Of a stretch of 64,000 bases of DNA, positions 1 through 8,385 are shown piece after piece. Each line of letters opens with the position of its first letter. Position 1 is the stretch's first letter. The translations under genes were made by a program, and so were the position numbers. The DNA is from Bacteroidota bacterium (lineage in GTDB: Bacteria; Chlamydiota; Chlamydiia; Chlamydiales; FEN-1388). The DNA is taken from the NCBI GenBank assembly GCA_013285825.1, contig JABDGV010000005.1, positions 50,727 through 114,726 on the forward strand, in the 5' to 3' direction. Below the pieces are notes generated by a model that did not search any database, was not told where the DNA came from, and worked only from the letters and a program-made list of their open reading frames with translations.

Positions 1-935
1 TTATCAGATAGAGCAATAGGCGCAATGGTCGCTTTGAAGTCGAGTGAGCAGTTGGCGATTAAAAAGAGTTTTCCTTCTCCCTGAAGAGGTTTTTCATCGA
101 GAGGCAAGATGCGCGATTCAACAATCGACTGCACCTTATTGGTTTCAACGCTCAATTTAGGCCCTCCATCGAACACATCTATTTCTCCGGTAGGCACAAA
201 GCCTTCAGACGTGAGAAGAAACCTTGCCGCATCCGTTTCCACATGGGTCTTACCAATAACCTCTTGAACTTCCTTTGGAAGAAGGTCGATATAGATCGGA
301 TAGTGAGGCAGAAACTGTGATACTATTGATCGTCCTTCAGAGATTAATACCTGGAGCGCTTCTTGAAAGGAGAGGTTGTAGAATTTTGAACCAATGCCTG
401 TCCAAAATGGAGATGTGCCATCATCATGGATGACGCCGCGAAGCTCTGTATAGAGTGTGTCTGTGACTCTTCTTCTTTCCTGAGCTATAAAAAGGAACCG
501 AGCCAAAGATAAAAGTCTTCCTAAACCCTTGCCACGCATCTTTTGACTTAAGAAGAGGGCGGCAATTTCCGAAGGGCCTCGAATGTAGGAAATTGGCTGC
601 AGAACAGGAATTGATTTGGGGATATGGAGATGCTTTGATTGAGATTCAAGCTGTTGAATTTTATAGAAGAAAAGGGGCGCTGTGTGTCCTGTTGTTGCCC
701 GTATCTCTGAAATTCCTACAATTTCTTTCGAGCTGCAATCTTCAAGAACAAAAACGTAGATCTCAGGCCCTGGGACTTCTATCTTCTTGCCAAAAGATTT
801 AATTGACGTTTGAACAAAATCTTCAAGTTGCTGAGGAGTTTCTGGTACATGGGTAAAGCCGGTATGTCTTTCTTGTAGAAGATTGTGAATGGCAGGAAGA
901 TCGCTTTGTCGTACAGGTCGAAAAAGAAAGCTCAT
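1..935 (-). CDS. astA: Arginine N-succinyltransferase (AstA), 3' end cut by window
   Basis: AstA transfers succinate from succinyl-CoA to arginine, the first step of the arginine succinyltransferase (AST) pathway. I translated the minus strand from the ATG at 935; about 311 codons are open to the window edge, against roughly 340 in the family, so only the C-terminus is missing. Family hallmarks visible: the N-terminal FRPVRQSDL start, an acetyltransferase-like core GPSEIAALFL...GKGLGRLLSLARF, then GVIHDDGTSPFW, LPHYPIYIDLLP and IDVFDGGPKL near the end, all closely matching AstA. The start overlaps the stop of the upstream aminotransferase gene by 3 bases, so translation is probably coupled. 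AstB/AstD-type genes may lie beyond the left edge, which cannot be seen. Confidence 0.93.
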   Translation of the reverse strand, partial: MSFLFRPVRQSDLPAIHNLLQERHTGFTHVPETPQQLEDFVQTSIKSFGKKIEVPGPEIYVFVLEDCSSKEIVGISEIRATTGHTAPLFFYKIQQLESQSKHLHIPKSIPVLQPISYIRGPSEIAALFLSQKMRGKGLGRLLSLARFLFIAQERRRVTDTLYTELRGVIHDDGTSPFWTGIGSKFYNLSFQEALQVLISEGRSIVSQFLPHYPIYIDLLPKEVQEVIGKTHVETDAARFLLTSEGFVPTGEIDVFDGGPKLSVETNKVQSIVESRILPLDEKPLQGEGKLFLIANCSLDFKATIAPIALSD

Positions 936-2278
936 GCCATCTCCTCTCGGATTGTTTTTTCAACGATAGCCATCACTTCATCAATATGCTTTTCTTCCAT
1001 AGCGCCGAAAGGGGGAAGCATGCGGACGCGTGCCGTATGGCTTCCAGCTTGAAAGGCAATGACACCATTGGCATAGAGTCGTTTGAGAAATGAGGTGACT
1101 TTTTTCAAATCCCAATCAAAAGGGGTAAAGGCGAGAAGCGCTCCTCGGCCATAAGGTCCAACAGCTGATCCTGGAATCTTCTTGTTTAACTTGTTAAGTG
1201 CTTCATGAAAGTATTTAGAAAGGCGTGCGATTGCGCCCTCATGTCCATAGAGGTTGAGTTCATCAAGATGCTCTAAAAACCATAATGCGGCACGAATACC
1301 AGCTGTTGAGCCTGTAAATGTCTGGCTTAAGAGGCCTGGCTTTGGAGCAACCTCTTTACTGAAGAGCGTTGCGCAGGTTTGGGATACTTTTCCAATAGAG
1401 ATAGCGTCCACTTTGCCTTTAAGTCCGTAGAGATGATGAGCAAAGAGGGACTCAGTTCTTCCAAACGTCTGCACCTCATCGACATAGACTCCAATATTTT
1501 TTGACCGAAGGAATTCAATGATCGCGTGGAAATACTCGCTGCTGCCTTCAACAATTCCACCTTCTCCCTGGATAAGTTCAATGCAGAGGCAGGCGTGTTT
1601 GCCTGGGTAGCGATCAGTAAAAGTCTTGAGGGCTGAAAGAGTTTCTTGGGTGCTTTCTACAGGCCTTTTGTGGTTGTAAAAGGGGATATAGTCAACAGAT
1701 AATAGTTCAGGGACGCCTATGCGATAGGAGGGTTTGTCGGTGATTTGCGATAGAGCGATCGTTCTGCCGATAAAGCAGTGTTCAAATGCCAGGATGCGAG
1801 TGGCTGGAGCATAGTGCTGGAAGATAATCTTCAGAGCGTTTTCACACGCCATTGCGCCAGAGGTTGAAAGAAAGCAGTGGTCGAAGCCTGAAAGCTCAAC
1901 CAGCTTTTGTGCGAGCTGAACCGCATCGACATTATGCATTAAATTGCCCTGCATAACAGTATCTGCCAGGCATGCATCAAAGAGGGCTGATGCGAGCCCT
2001 AAATGGTTATGGCCAAGTAAGTTTGGGCCAATGCCTGAGATCATATCGAGCTTGACGCTACCATCAGCAAGTTCTACATAAGGGCCTGATCCAAAACCGC
2101 TTCCAATAAAGGGATAATAGAGGGGAAAGCCGCGGATTTTTTCGAGAGCAGAACATAGGGCTTGATGGTCGGAGGTGGGTGATTTTAGGGCAGACACTTC
2201 CTTCATATGATCGGACAGGGCACTGAGAACGAGCTTCTTGGCTTCAATGATTCGTTTGTCGTTTTGAATGCTATTCAT
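932..2278 (-). CDS. Class III (ornithine/succinylornithine-type) aminotransferase
   Basis: A PLP-dependent aminotransferase of class III (448 aa, normal length for acetylornithine/succinylornithine or lysine 6-aminotransferases). It shows the substrate-side STSGAMACENALK segment (about 138-150), the PLP-binding DEVQTFGRTE (267-276) and the expected Schiff-base lysine in SIGKVSQ (K297). It is the middle gene of a coupled trio: start ATG overlaps the stop of the M20 peptidase by 4 bases and its stop overlaps the astA start. Next to astA the natural role is succinylornithine or a related omega-transaminase (AstC-like), but the region around the lysine differs from typical AstC, so the exact substrate is open. 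Confidence 0.85.
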   Translation of the reverse strand: MNSIQNDKRIIEAKKLVLSALSDHMKEVSALKSPTSDHQALCSALEKIRGFPLYYPFIGSGFGSGPYVELADGSVKLDMISGIGPNLLGHNHLGLASALFDACLADTVMQGNLMHNVDAVQLAQKLVELSGFDHCFLSTSGAMACENALKIIFQHYAPATRILAFEHCFIGRTIALSQITDKPSYRIGVPELLSVDYIPFYNHKRPVESTQETLSALKTFTDRYPGKHACLCIELIQGEGGIVEGSSEYFHAIIEFLRSKNIGVYVDEVQTFGRTESLFAHHLYGLKGKVDAISIGKVSQTCATLFSKEVAPKPGLLSQTFTGSTAGIRAALWFLEHLDELNLYGHEGAIARLSKYFHEALNKLNKKIPGSAVGPYGRGALLAFTPFDWDLKKVTSFLKRLYANGVIAFQAGSHTARVRMLPPFGAMEEKHIDEVMAIVEKTIREEMA

Positions 2279-3489
2279 GCGCTTTTCCCATCTGAAAGTT
2301 TGCTCAAAAGGAGCGCTGATACAAGCGCGCGTTCGGTGAACCGATCGATGTGCATATACTCGTTTTCAGTGTGAAGGTCTCCTCCAACAACACCTAAACT
2401 ATCGAGTGTTGGAATTCCATAAGAGGCAAGATCTGATCCATCGGTGGCACCATAGCTTACATCCGTTTTAAAGGGGATCTGGAGCTCTTGAGCTGAAGAC
2501 TTAAGAAGATCGAAGAGCTTCTTCGTCTTCTCGTCGAGAGTTTTTGGAGGGTGGAAGCCATCTTCGATGAGGTTCATTCGGATATCTGCATCTAGGTCAA
2601 ATATATCGATGAGATCCCTGAGGGTTTTTTGGGTAAATTGGAGAGCGTTTAGCGATGTTGAACGGATATTTATTCGAGCTATGCAGAAATCGGGAACAAT
2701 ATTGTATGCGGATCCGGCCGTAAGTTTGCCGACGTTAATAGTCACTTTTGATCCTGTCATTTCTGTGCAAATGCGTGGAAGTTCGCGGAGCGCTGAAAGA
2801 AGCGGACTGAAAGCTAAAAGGGCGCTTTTTCCCTTTTCAAAATCGCGTCCAGCATGGGCAGCTTTTCCTCGAACATCGATGGTAACATTGTAGGAGCCTG
2901 ATCGCTGATCTACCCAGGCGCCTGTAGAAAAGGCTGGTTCAAAGATGAGTGCTGCCAGGCAATCTTTAGACTGTTTTTTGTAGAGGCTTTTTGATCCTGG
3001 AGAGCCGATCTCCTCGTCTGGAGTAATGAGAACTTTCCACTCTATTTTTTTGCCCGTGTAGCACGATTCAAATGCCTCGAGGGAGGCAAGCAAGACAGCA
3101 AGGCCGCCCTTCATATCGGCAACACCGGGGCCTGAAAGGCGATCTCCATGTCTTGATGTATGCTGGAAAGGAGATGTTGGCTTATAAACTGTGTCGTAGT
3201 GGCCTGCAAGCAATACAAAATCTTTAGCATTGTTTTGGGAAAATATTTCAAGAGCCTGTCCTAGAGGCAGTTCAGTCGTTGATCCATCGTCTGCAACAAT
3301 TTTGTGATGAGAAAGTGAATGCTCTTTTTTGTTGGGAAAAGTAAAAGCTTGTGATATTGCATGAAGACATTTTTGTAGGCCAAAGGTATTATATGAATGG
3401 GAATTAATGGCTGCCCATTCCTCAATTAAATTGAGATAACGAGCCTTGTTTTTTTCGATAAATATGCGGCAGTTCGAGATATAGGACAT
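2275..3489 (-). CDS. M20-family metallopeptidase / amidohydrolase
   Basis: A zinc-dependent M20 hydrolase (404 aa), the family of ArgE, DapE and carboxypeptidase G2. Metal-site motifs are intact: AGHYDTV (H97, D99), GVADMKGG (D125) and ITPDEEIGS (catalytic E159, ligand E160), plus a late GGDLHTENE His/Glu segment. It is the first gene of the operon with the aminotransferase and astA, joined by a 4-base overlap. A good ribosome binding site (GTGAGG, 5 nt spacing) supports this start. The context suggests removal of an acyl group from an amino acid derived from arginine or ornithine, possibly a functional AstE or ArgE equivalent; that is inference. No signal peptide is seen, so it is probably cytoplasmic. 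Confidence 0.85.
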   Translation of the reverse strand: MSYISNCRIFIEKNKARYLNLIEEWAAINSHSYNTFGLQKCLHAISQAFTFPNKKEHSLSHHKIVADDGSTTELPLGQALEIFSQNNAKDFVLLAGHYDTVYKPTSPFQHTSRHGDRLSGPGVADMKGGLAVLLASLEAFESCYTGKKIEWKVLITPDEEIGSPGSKSLYKKQSKDCLAALIFEPAFSTGAWVDQRSGSYNVTIDVRGKAAHAGRDFEKGKSALLAFSPLLSALRELPRICTEMTGSKVTINVGKLTAGSAYNIVPDFCIARINIRSTSLNALQFTQKTLRDLIDIFDLDADIRMNLIEDGFHPPKTLDEKTKKLFDLLKSSAQELQIPFKTDVSYGATDGSDLASYGIPTLDSLGVVGGDLHTENEYMHIDRFTERALVSALLLSKLSDGKSA

Positions 3490-3604
3490 GAAACCTCACA
3501 ACAGTTATCTCCATATATATCAATATTTCCTTGACAATCAAATAAAATTACAACAAATCAGTACTGAGGTCGAATGCCATCTCCTAAGTTAGGGAATAAT
3601 CTGA
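3490..3604. promoter_or_regulatory. Divergent promoter region of the astA operon and the 89-aa gene
   Basis: An AT-rich 115-base spacer separates two divergently transcribed genes. On the minus strand a TTGATT-like box is followed 16 nt later by TATATA upstream of the M20 gene; on the plus strand a perfect TTGACA occurs at about 3531-3536 but no convincing -10 box follows at the right distance. The call rests on sequence resemblance and gene arrangement only. Confidence 0.35.
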
Positions 3605-3874
3605 ATGAGCAAGAAATCGAACGTAGTTGCAACGATTGAACCGATAGAGACTGATGCATTGGCAGAACTCGATGGAGTTCACGGCCAAGTGCGGCGAATG
3701 ATGACAGCTGACCATTTAAGCTATGTTTTGGTCACCTGTAAAAAATCATCTCGCAAAGGGGAGATGGAGGTTCAAATGACCTATGAAGGCGATCCTGTTT
3801 TGGCATCCTATCTTGTTAAAGGAGCCCAGGACCAGTTTGAACAGGATTTTTTAGAGCAAGAAGTGGATGAATGA
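3605..3874 (+). CDS. Small conserved-looking hypothetical protein (89 aa)
   Basis: I do not recognise this protein. It is short, without signal peptide or membrane segment, acidic at the C-terminus (ends QEVDE) with a central basic stretch KKSSRKGE. The reading frame starts at ATG after a weak RBS (TAGGGA region) and stands alone between the AST-type operon and a coiled-coil gene on the same strand 46 bases downstream. The compact mixed alpha/beta composition suggests a folded cytoplasmic protein. No function is proposed. Confidence 0.6.
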   Translation: MSKKSNVVATIEPIETDALAELDGVHGQVRRMMTADHLSYVLVTCKKSSRKGEMEVQMTYEGDPVLASYLVKGAQDQFEQDFLEQEVDE

Positions 3875-3920
3875 ATAGGCAGAATTATACTATTATTGTG
3901 TAAAGTTATGAGGTGAGGCA

Positions 3921-4619
3921 TTGGATCCATCTGCACTGTTGATAAAGACGACATTGGTTTTTTCTGGAGCGTATCTTTTATTCTTTGCTCAAAAATTCAA
4001 TCCAGTACAGCCATTTACGCGCCAGAATGATGATGGGATTATTGCAAATCTTACTAAAGAAATTACCGGCCGAGATAACCTTCTCAACGAATCACGAAAA
4101 CAATATGCAGAACTTTCACAAGCTCATGCAAATTCACAAGCTATCGCAAGTTCATTGGAGCAATCCCAGGGTCAAATTCAAACGATTCAAAAACAATTAA
4201 AAGAAGCCGAAGACAAACTTCAGTCAGCGGATCAAGAGATTGCAAGTTTTAAAGACGGCTCTCAAATCAAGCAGTTTAGAGCTCAGTTTGAAGAGAAAAA
4301 GCAAGAGGTGATAGAGCTGAAAAAGAGTCTCTTTGCAGCCGAAGGCGAGATCGAGATGCTCTATAGGCGCTTATCTGACGAGAAAGAGCTTAAAGAGACA
4401 AAAGATTTCAACAGCGCTAAAGATTTTTGCGCTCAACTTTCATCAGAGCTTGAAAACCTCATTCAAGAAAAACAACTTTTGGAAGATATCATAGCTCGTG
4501 TAAGCACGGGTCAAAGCAAAAATCAGCTCCATGATTTAACCACCACATCGTCAAAAACCAAAAAAACAGCCGAATCCCGCTCAGTCGAATCGCTCGACTT
4601 ATTCTCGCACAATCCTTGA
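3921..4619 (+). CDS. Membrane-anchored coiled-coil protein, TTG start
   Basis: A 232-aa protein with one N-terminal hydrophobic segment (about residues 5-22, LLIKTTLVFSGAYLLFF) followed by a long Gln/Glu/Lys-rich heptad region (about 45-190) and a Ser/Thr-rich tail. The layout is that of a single-span inner-membrane protein with a long coiled coil in cytoplasm or periplasm. The start is TTG at 3921, supported by AGGTGAGG directly upstream; there is no alternative in-frame ATG before the hydrophobic segment. The gene precedes the aldolase gene by 12 bases and may be cotranscribed with it. The function is unknown. Confidence 0.65.
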   Translation: MDPSALLIKTTLVFSGAYLLFFAQKFNPVQPFTRQNDDGIIANLTKEITGRDNLLNESRKQYAELSQAHANSQAIASSLEQSQGQIQTIQKQLKEAEDKLQSADQEIASFKDGSQIKQFRAQFEEKKQEVIELKKSLFAAEGEIEMLYRRLSDEKELKETKDFNSAKDFCAQLSSELENLIQEKQLLEDIIARVSTGQSKNQLHDLTTTSSKTKKTAESRSVESLDLFSHNP

Positions 4620-4631
4620 AGGGAGAAGCCC

Positions 4632-5678
4632 ATGCCACTCGTACCGTTGCGGATTCTCCTCGATGACGCTCAGAAGCGCGGCTATGGAATTGCTGCCTTT
4701 AATATCAATAACATGGAACAGATTCAGGCAATTATGGAGGCGGCACATGCCCTCCAAGCTCCTGTTATTTTGCAAGCGAGCAGAGGTGCTAGGACCTATA
4801 CTAACGATCTGTTCCTCGTCAGAATGGTTCAAGCAGCACTTGAGCTTTATCCAAATATTCCTGTAGTTCTCCATCAAGATCATGGAAATAGTCCTGAGAC
4901 ATGTGTGAGCGCTATCCGCCTTGGCTTTACAAGTGTTATGATGGATGGATCGCTTGAAGCCGATGGAAAGACACCCTCATCTTTTGATTATAACGTCTCA
5001 ATTACCAAATATATTGTCGATATCGCTCATATGGTAGGTGTATCAGTTGAAGGTGAGCTAGGCACTCTTGGCTCTTTGGAGCACATGTCTGCAGGTGAGA
5101 AAGAAGATGGCCATGGGGCCTCAGGCAAGCTTACTTTAGAACAGCTCCTCACCGATCCTGATCAGGCTGTTGAGTTTGTACAGAAGACGGGGGTTGATGC
5201 CCTGGCAGTCGCCATTGGCACAAGCCATGGAGCGTATAAGTTCACAACTCCACCGACCAGCGATGTTCTCGTAATCGACCGTATACTTGCCATTCACGAA
5301 AAGCTTCCCAATTGCCATCTCGTCATGCACGGCTCAAGCTCCGTTCCTCAGGATCTCCTTAAAACCATAAATGCACATGGTGGAAAGCTGAGACAGGCCT
5401 ATGGAGTTCCAGTTGAAGCCATTCAAAAAGGCATTAAGGCGGGAGTGAGAAAGATAAACGTTGATACCGATATTCGTCTTGCAATGACTGCCGCAATTCG
5501 TTCCTGGTTTGCTGATCATCCCGATAGTTTTGATCCTCGCGACTATTTCAAAGAAGCGCGCTCCGCTGCTCGTAAGCTCTGCGAAGAGCGGATGCGGCAA
5601 TTTGGCCAGGCAGGTAAGGCGCCAGGTATTGAATTTGTTTCTCTTCCAGAAATGGCAAAAAGGTATAAAGTAGCCTAG
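4632..5678 (+). CDS. fba: Class II fructose-bisphosphate aldolase
   Basis: This enzyme cleaves fructose 1,6-bisphosphate to glyceraldehyde 3-phosphate and dihydroxyacetone phosphate in glycolysis, and works in reverse in gluconeogenesis. Its 348 aa match the family length. Visible class II marks are GIAAFNINNMEQ near the N-terminus, the HQDHG motif (H81-D83-H84, catalytic Asp and zinc ligand), the VEGELGTLG loop, the second zinc His in LVMHGSSS, and VRKINVDTDIRLA. Pathogenic Chlamydia rely on the unrelated DhnA-type aldolase, so a class II enzyme points to an environmental chlamydia. AAGGGAGAAG upstream gives a good RBS. Confidence 0.95.
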   Translation: MPLVPLRILLDDAQKRGYGIAAFNINNMEQIQAIMEAAHALQAPVILQASRGARTYTNDLFLVRMVQAALELYPNIPVVLHQDHGNSPETCVSAIRLGFTSVMMDGSLEADGKTPSSFDYNVSITKYIVDIAHMVGVSVEGELGTLGSLEHMSAGEKEDGHGASGKLTLEQLLTDPDQAVEFVQKTGVDALAVAIGTSHGAYKFTTPPTSDVLVIDRILAIHEKLPNCHLVMHGSSSVPQDLLKTINAHGGKLRQAYGVPVEAIQKGIKAGVRKINVDTDIRLAMTAAIRSWFADHPDSFDPRDYFKEARSAARKLCEERMRQFGQAGKAPGIEFVSLPEMAKRYKVA

Positions 5679-5700
5679 CTGTTTTTTTTGGAGAAATCAC

Positions 5701-7773
5701 ATGATTAATCGATTCTTTACTTGCTTCTCGCTCCTTCTCTGTTCTTTATTACTTACCTCTTGCAGCTCTTCTCAGAAAGAGCCGAAAGTCATCACTACAT
5801 TTTTAGAAGATGCAACTCCTGAGCAAAAGCAGGTATTGAATGCCCTTAAATCAATGAACCAGCTTGGCAACTTCGTCGAAGGGGAAAGAAGACTTGCAAA
5901 TCCGCAAAGAAGGTTAATGAATTCTATTAATCAGCTTGTCGCCATTAATCAATTCTATGCTCCTATAGGAGGCCTTGAAGGGTACAACAATACAGTTTTC
6001 TCCCTCCTCAATAAGAAAAATGGACCATCAAATGCAGTAATTACATCTCCTCCCTTTCTTGATTTGCGAACGAAAACGGCAAATGTCTGGAAGATTTGTA
6101 AGACGGGCTGCCTATCTCAGCCGAAGAGCTTTGAACTCTATGTTGTCGGCGGAGCCGGTGATCGATTAAACCTTCTTGACAAAACAACAGGCAACCCGCT
6201 TCCTGCTGCGAAACTTCTCTTTTTAGGGAAATCACTGCTTGAAAGGTTATTCCAAGATTTGGAAGCAAGAGAGTACTGGTACTATAAAACGACCGGAAAA
6301 CAGCTTCATATTCCAATAGTTCTCATGACATCGGTTGAAAAGAACAATGATGCTGAAATTGAGAAGATGTGCAGAGATTCCAACTGGTTTGGTCGGCCTC
6401 AAGGATCTATTGTGCGCATGATCCAGCCGCAAGTACCTCTTATAGATAAGCAGGGACGCTGGGTCGTATCTTCCCCGCTTGAATTTGCCATGAAGCCTGG
6501 AGGGCATGGTGTTGTCTGGAAGCTTGGCTTTGATACAGGTGTATTTCCTCAGCTTATGCAATCGGGAATTGAATATAGCCTTGTCCGTCAGATCAACAAT
6601 CCTTTTGTTGGGCTTGATAATGCTTCTTTTACCATGCTGGGCTTTGGAGCTTTAAACGATAAATCTTTTGGGATTGCGACTTGTCCTCAACGTCCAGGGT
6701 TTGCTGAAGGAATGATCGTTCTGAAGAGAGAAGAGGATAAGGGGTGCATTTCAAATATCGAATACACGGAGTTTGAGACGCTGAAAAAAGAGAAGCCAGA
6801 GCTTTTCAAGGGCGAATCATTAGCCAATGTGAACTTTCTTTTTGCGAAGCTTTCCGATATTAAGCAGGCGATTGAAATCGATCCTATTCCAGGCATGCTG
6901 GTGAATGCTAAAACAGAAGTCGATGCATTAGTTGAAGGCAAACAGGAAAAGGTAGTTGCAGCGCGTCTTGAATCGACGATGCAAAACATCTCGGATGATT
7001 TTACATCTCAAGTACATGAACCTGTAACAATTGAGCAGCTCAAGTCCTTTGTAGAGCTTTTTGGCCGTGATAAGATCATGTCGACGGCTAAGCGTGCCTA
7101 TGTAGCGGAAAAGGTGGTCAATGAAACACCCGTTTCCTGTCTTTACGACTGGCATCAAACGAATAGAAACCTTCTGCTTAACTATGTAAAAGCTACTCTT
7201 CCATCTCAAGAAAGCTTGGAACAGTTTATCAAATCGGGTCCCAGCTACTATTTTGATTATAGCCCAGCTCTTGGACCTCTTTGGGAAGTAATTGGCCAGA
7301 AGGTAAAAAATGTCACTTTTAAACCTGGTTCTGAGCTTGTGCTCAATATTGCTGAAGCAGCAATTGACGGCTTAACTATTCAAGGCTCATTTATAATCGA
7401 TGCCGATTGGATAACTGGTGAGCCGTCAGAAAATGGCATTCAATATTCTGATTCCGTGGGCCGTGCTTATTTGAAGAATGTGAATATCAAAAACGTATCT
7501 ACAACATCGTCGGATATGGAAGCTATTCTTGAGGGCAATCAAATACGAGAGGGTGGCTGTAGAATTCATTTACGAGGATCTAGTGAGGTATTTGCTGAAA
7601 ATGTAACTATTTCCGGCGACTTTAATTTGGAAGTGCCTAATGGCATCAAAGCAATCCTCAAGAACGGACCCAAGGGTGAAGTGGTTGTAGATATGCAGCC
7701 ATCTCCATCACCATCCTGGCAGACTAAAGTTGATTGGCCAGAGGGTCAAGCTCCCATTCTCATATTTAAATAG
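5701..7773 (+). CDS. Lipoprotein of the UDP-sugar pyrophosphorylase (UDPGP) family
   Basis: A 690-aa protein with an N-terminal signal peptide and lipobox (LLLTSC, C21), so predicted to be lipidated and exported. After it comes a nucleotidyltransferase-like core: VVGGAGDRLNLLD (148-160) corresponds to the nucleotide loop of UDP-sugar/UDP-GlcNAc pyrophosphorylases, IPIVLMTS follows the order expected of that family, and a GGHGVVWKLG segment matches its GHGD-type motif. The C-terminal ~170 residues are beta-rich, perhaps a left-handed beta-helix. A UTP-using enzyme outside the cytoplasm would lack substrate, so it may be non-catalytic or signal-peptide processing may not occur. It begins 22 bases after fba and could share its transcript. 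Confidence 0.7.
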   Translation: MINRFFTCFSLLLCSLLLTSCSSSQKEPKVITTFLEDATPEQKQVLNALKSMNQLGNFVEGERRLANPQRRLMNSINQLVAINQFYAPIGGLEGYNNTVFSLLNKKNGPSNAVITSPPFLDLRTKTANVWKICKTGCLSQPKSFELYVVGGAGDRLNLLDKTTGNPLPAAKLLFLGKSLLERLFQDLEAREYWYYKTTGKQLHIPIVLMTSVEKNNDAEIEKMCRDSNWFGRPQGSIVRMIQPQVPLIDKQGRWVVSSPLEFAMKPGGHGVVWKLGFDTGVFPQLMQSGIEYSLVRQINNPFVGLDNASFTMLGFGALNDKSFGIATCPQRPGFAEGMIVLKREEDKGCISNIEYTEFETLKKEKPELFKGESLANVNFLFAKLSDIKQAIEIDPIPGMLVNAKTEVDALVEGKQEKVVAARLESTMQNISDDFTSQVHEPVTIEQLKSFVELFGRDKIMSTAKRAYVAEKVVNETPVSCLYDWHQTNRNLLLNYVKATLPSQESLEQFIKSGPSYYFDYSPALGPLWEVIGQKVKNVTFKPGSELVLNIAEAAIDGLTIQGSFIIDADWITGEPSENGIQYSDSVGRAYLKNVNIKNVSTTSSDMEAILEGNQIREGGCRIHLRGSSEVFAENVTISGDFNLEVPNGIKAILKNGPKGEVVVDMQPSPSPSWQTKVDWPEGQAPILIFK

Positions 7774-7791
7774 AGTAGTATTATTTTTGAA

Positions 7792-7848
7792 GCAGCTCAA
7801 ACTATTACCGATCTTGTTATTACCGATCTTGCGTTTTGTTTGAGCTGC
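7792..7848. repeat. Stem-loop with an internal tandem direct repeat
   Basis: An 11-bp perfect inverted repeat (GCAGCTCAAAC at 7792-7802, complement at 7838-7848) encloses a loop containing two adjacent copies of TATTACCGATCTTG (7803-7816 and 7818-7831). It lies 18 bases after the stop of the lipoprotein gene, a position suited to a terminator or RNA 3' end, but there is no T-run after the stem, so ordinary intrinsic termination is not assured. Confidence 0.55.
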
Positions 7849-7894
7849 CAGTATACTTTACCGCAATCTATGTAGTGAGAGCTCGGAATTCCTA

Positions 7895-7900
7895 TATAAT
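7895..7900 (+). promoter_or_regulatory. Candidate -10 box for the 147-aa membrane protein gene
   Basis: A perfect TATAAT lies 41 bases before the ATG at 7942, with only a poor -35 match about 17 bp upstream. It is the only obvious promoter element in the 168-base spacer. Confidence 0.35.
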
Positions 7901-7941
7901 CTGAGCAGTAGCTTTTACAATATTTATAAAGAGGTTTTGCT

Positions 7942-8385
7942 ATGAGTTTAATTTCTAACATCATACAGCGCGGAATGCATTGCGGATATGGGCTATTGGG
8001 TTACGGTGAAAAAATCGTAGAGTCCTGTAAAAATGCATTATCGACTCCAGTTGAGTCTAATGCCAAAATTAGAAAGAAAGAAGCTCAGTTAAATGTAGGT
8101 GATGTTCTTAAGCTAGTAGGTTCTTCAGTTGCGACAGTGGTTTCAGTCAATTTCATATTGAAGAATAAGCATGATTCCATTGCACATGCAAAACATACAG
8201 CTGGAGTTTATCTGACACCTGTTGGAGCTGGTTTAATCCTTGCAGGCGGCAGGATGGTTTATAGTGCCATTACCGATCAACAAATGACCCTTCTTAAAAA
8301 GACTAATAAAGCCGTTATAGGATTACTTGCTATTGGAACGGGTACTCTTAGCTTTGTGACGGGCTATAACGATTTAAAAGCGTAA
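7942..8385 (+). CDS. Small hydrophobic protein (147 aa), possible inclusion/effector-type membrane protein
   Basis: I do not recognise the family. The protein has hydrophobic segments at about residues 58-72, 94-110 and 122-140, separated by a basic loop. Paired hydrophobic stretches in a short lineage-specific chlamydial protein are reminiscent of Inc-type proteins, though the bilobed pattern is not clear enough to call it one. The RBS AAAGAGG sits 7-8 nt before the ATG. The 3' end overlaps the convergent FAD oxidoreductase gene by 22 bases. Confidence 0.6.
   Translation: MSLISNIIQRGMHCGYGLLGYGEKIVESCKNALSTPVESNAKIRKKEAQLNVGDVLKLVGSSVATVVSVNFILKNKHDSIAHAKHTAGVYLTPVGAGLILAGGRMVYSAITDQQMTLLKKTNKAVIGLLAIGTGTLSFVTGYNDLKA

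Noticed and set aside
593..802. A 69-codon plus-strand frame near the left edge
   Set aside because: It lies entirely opposite astA, which has strong family motifs on the minus strand.
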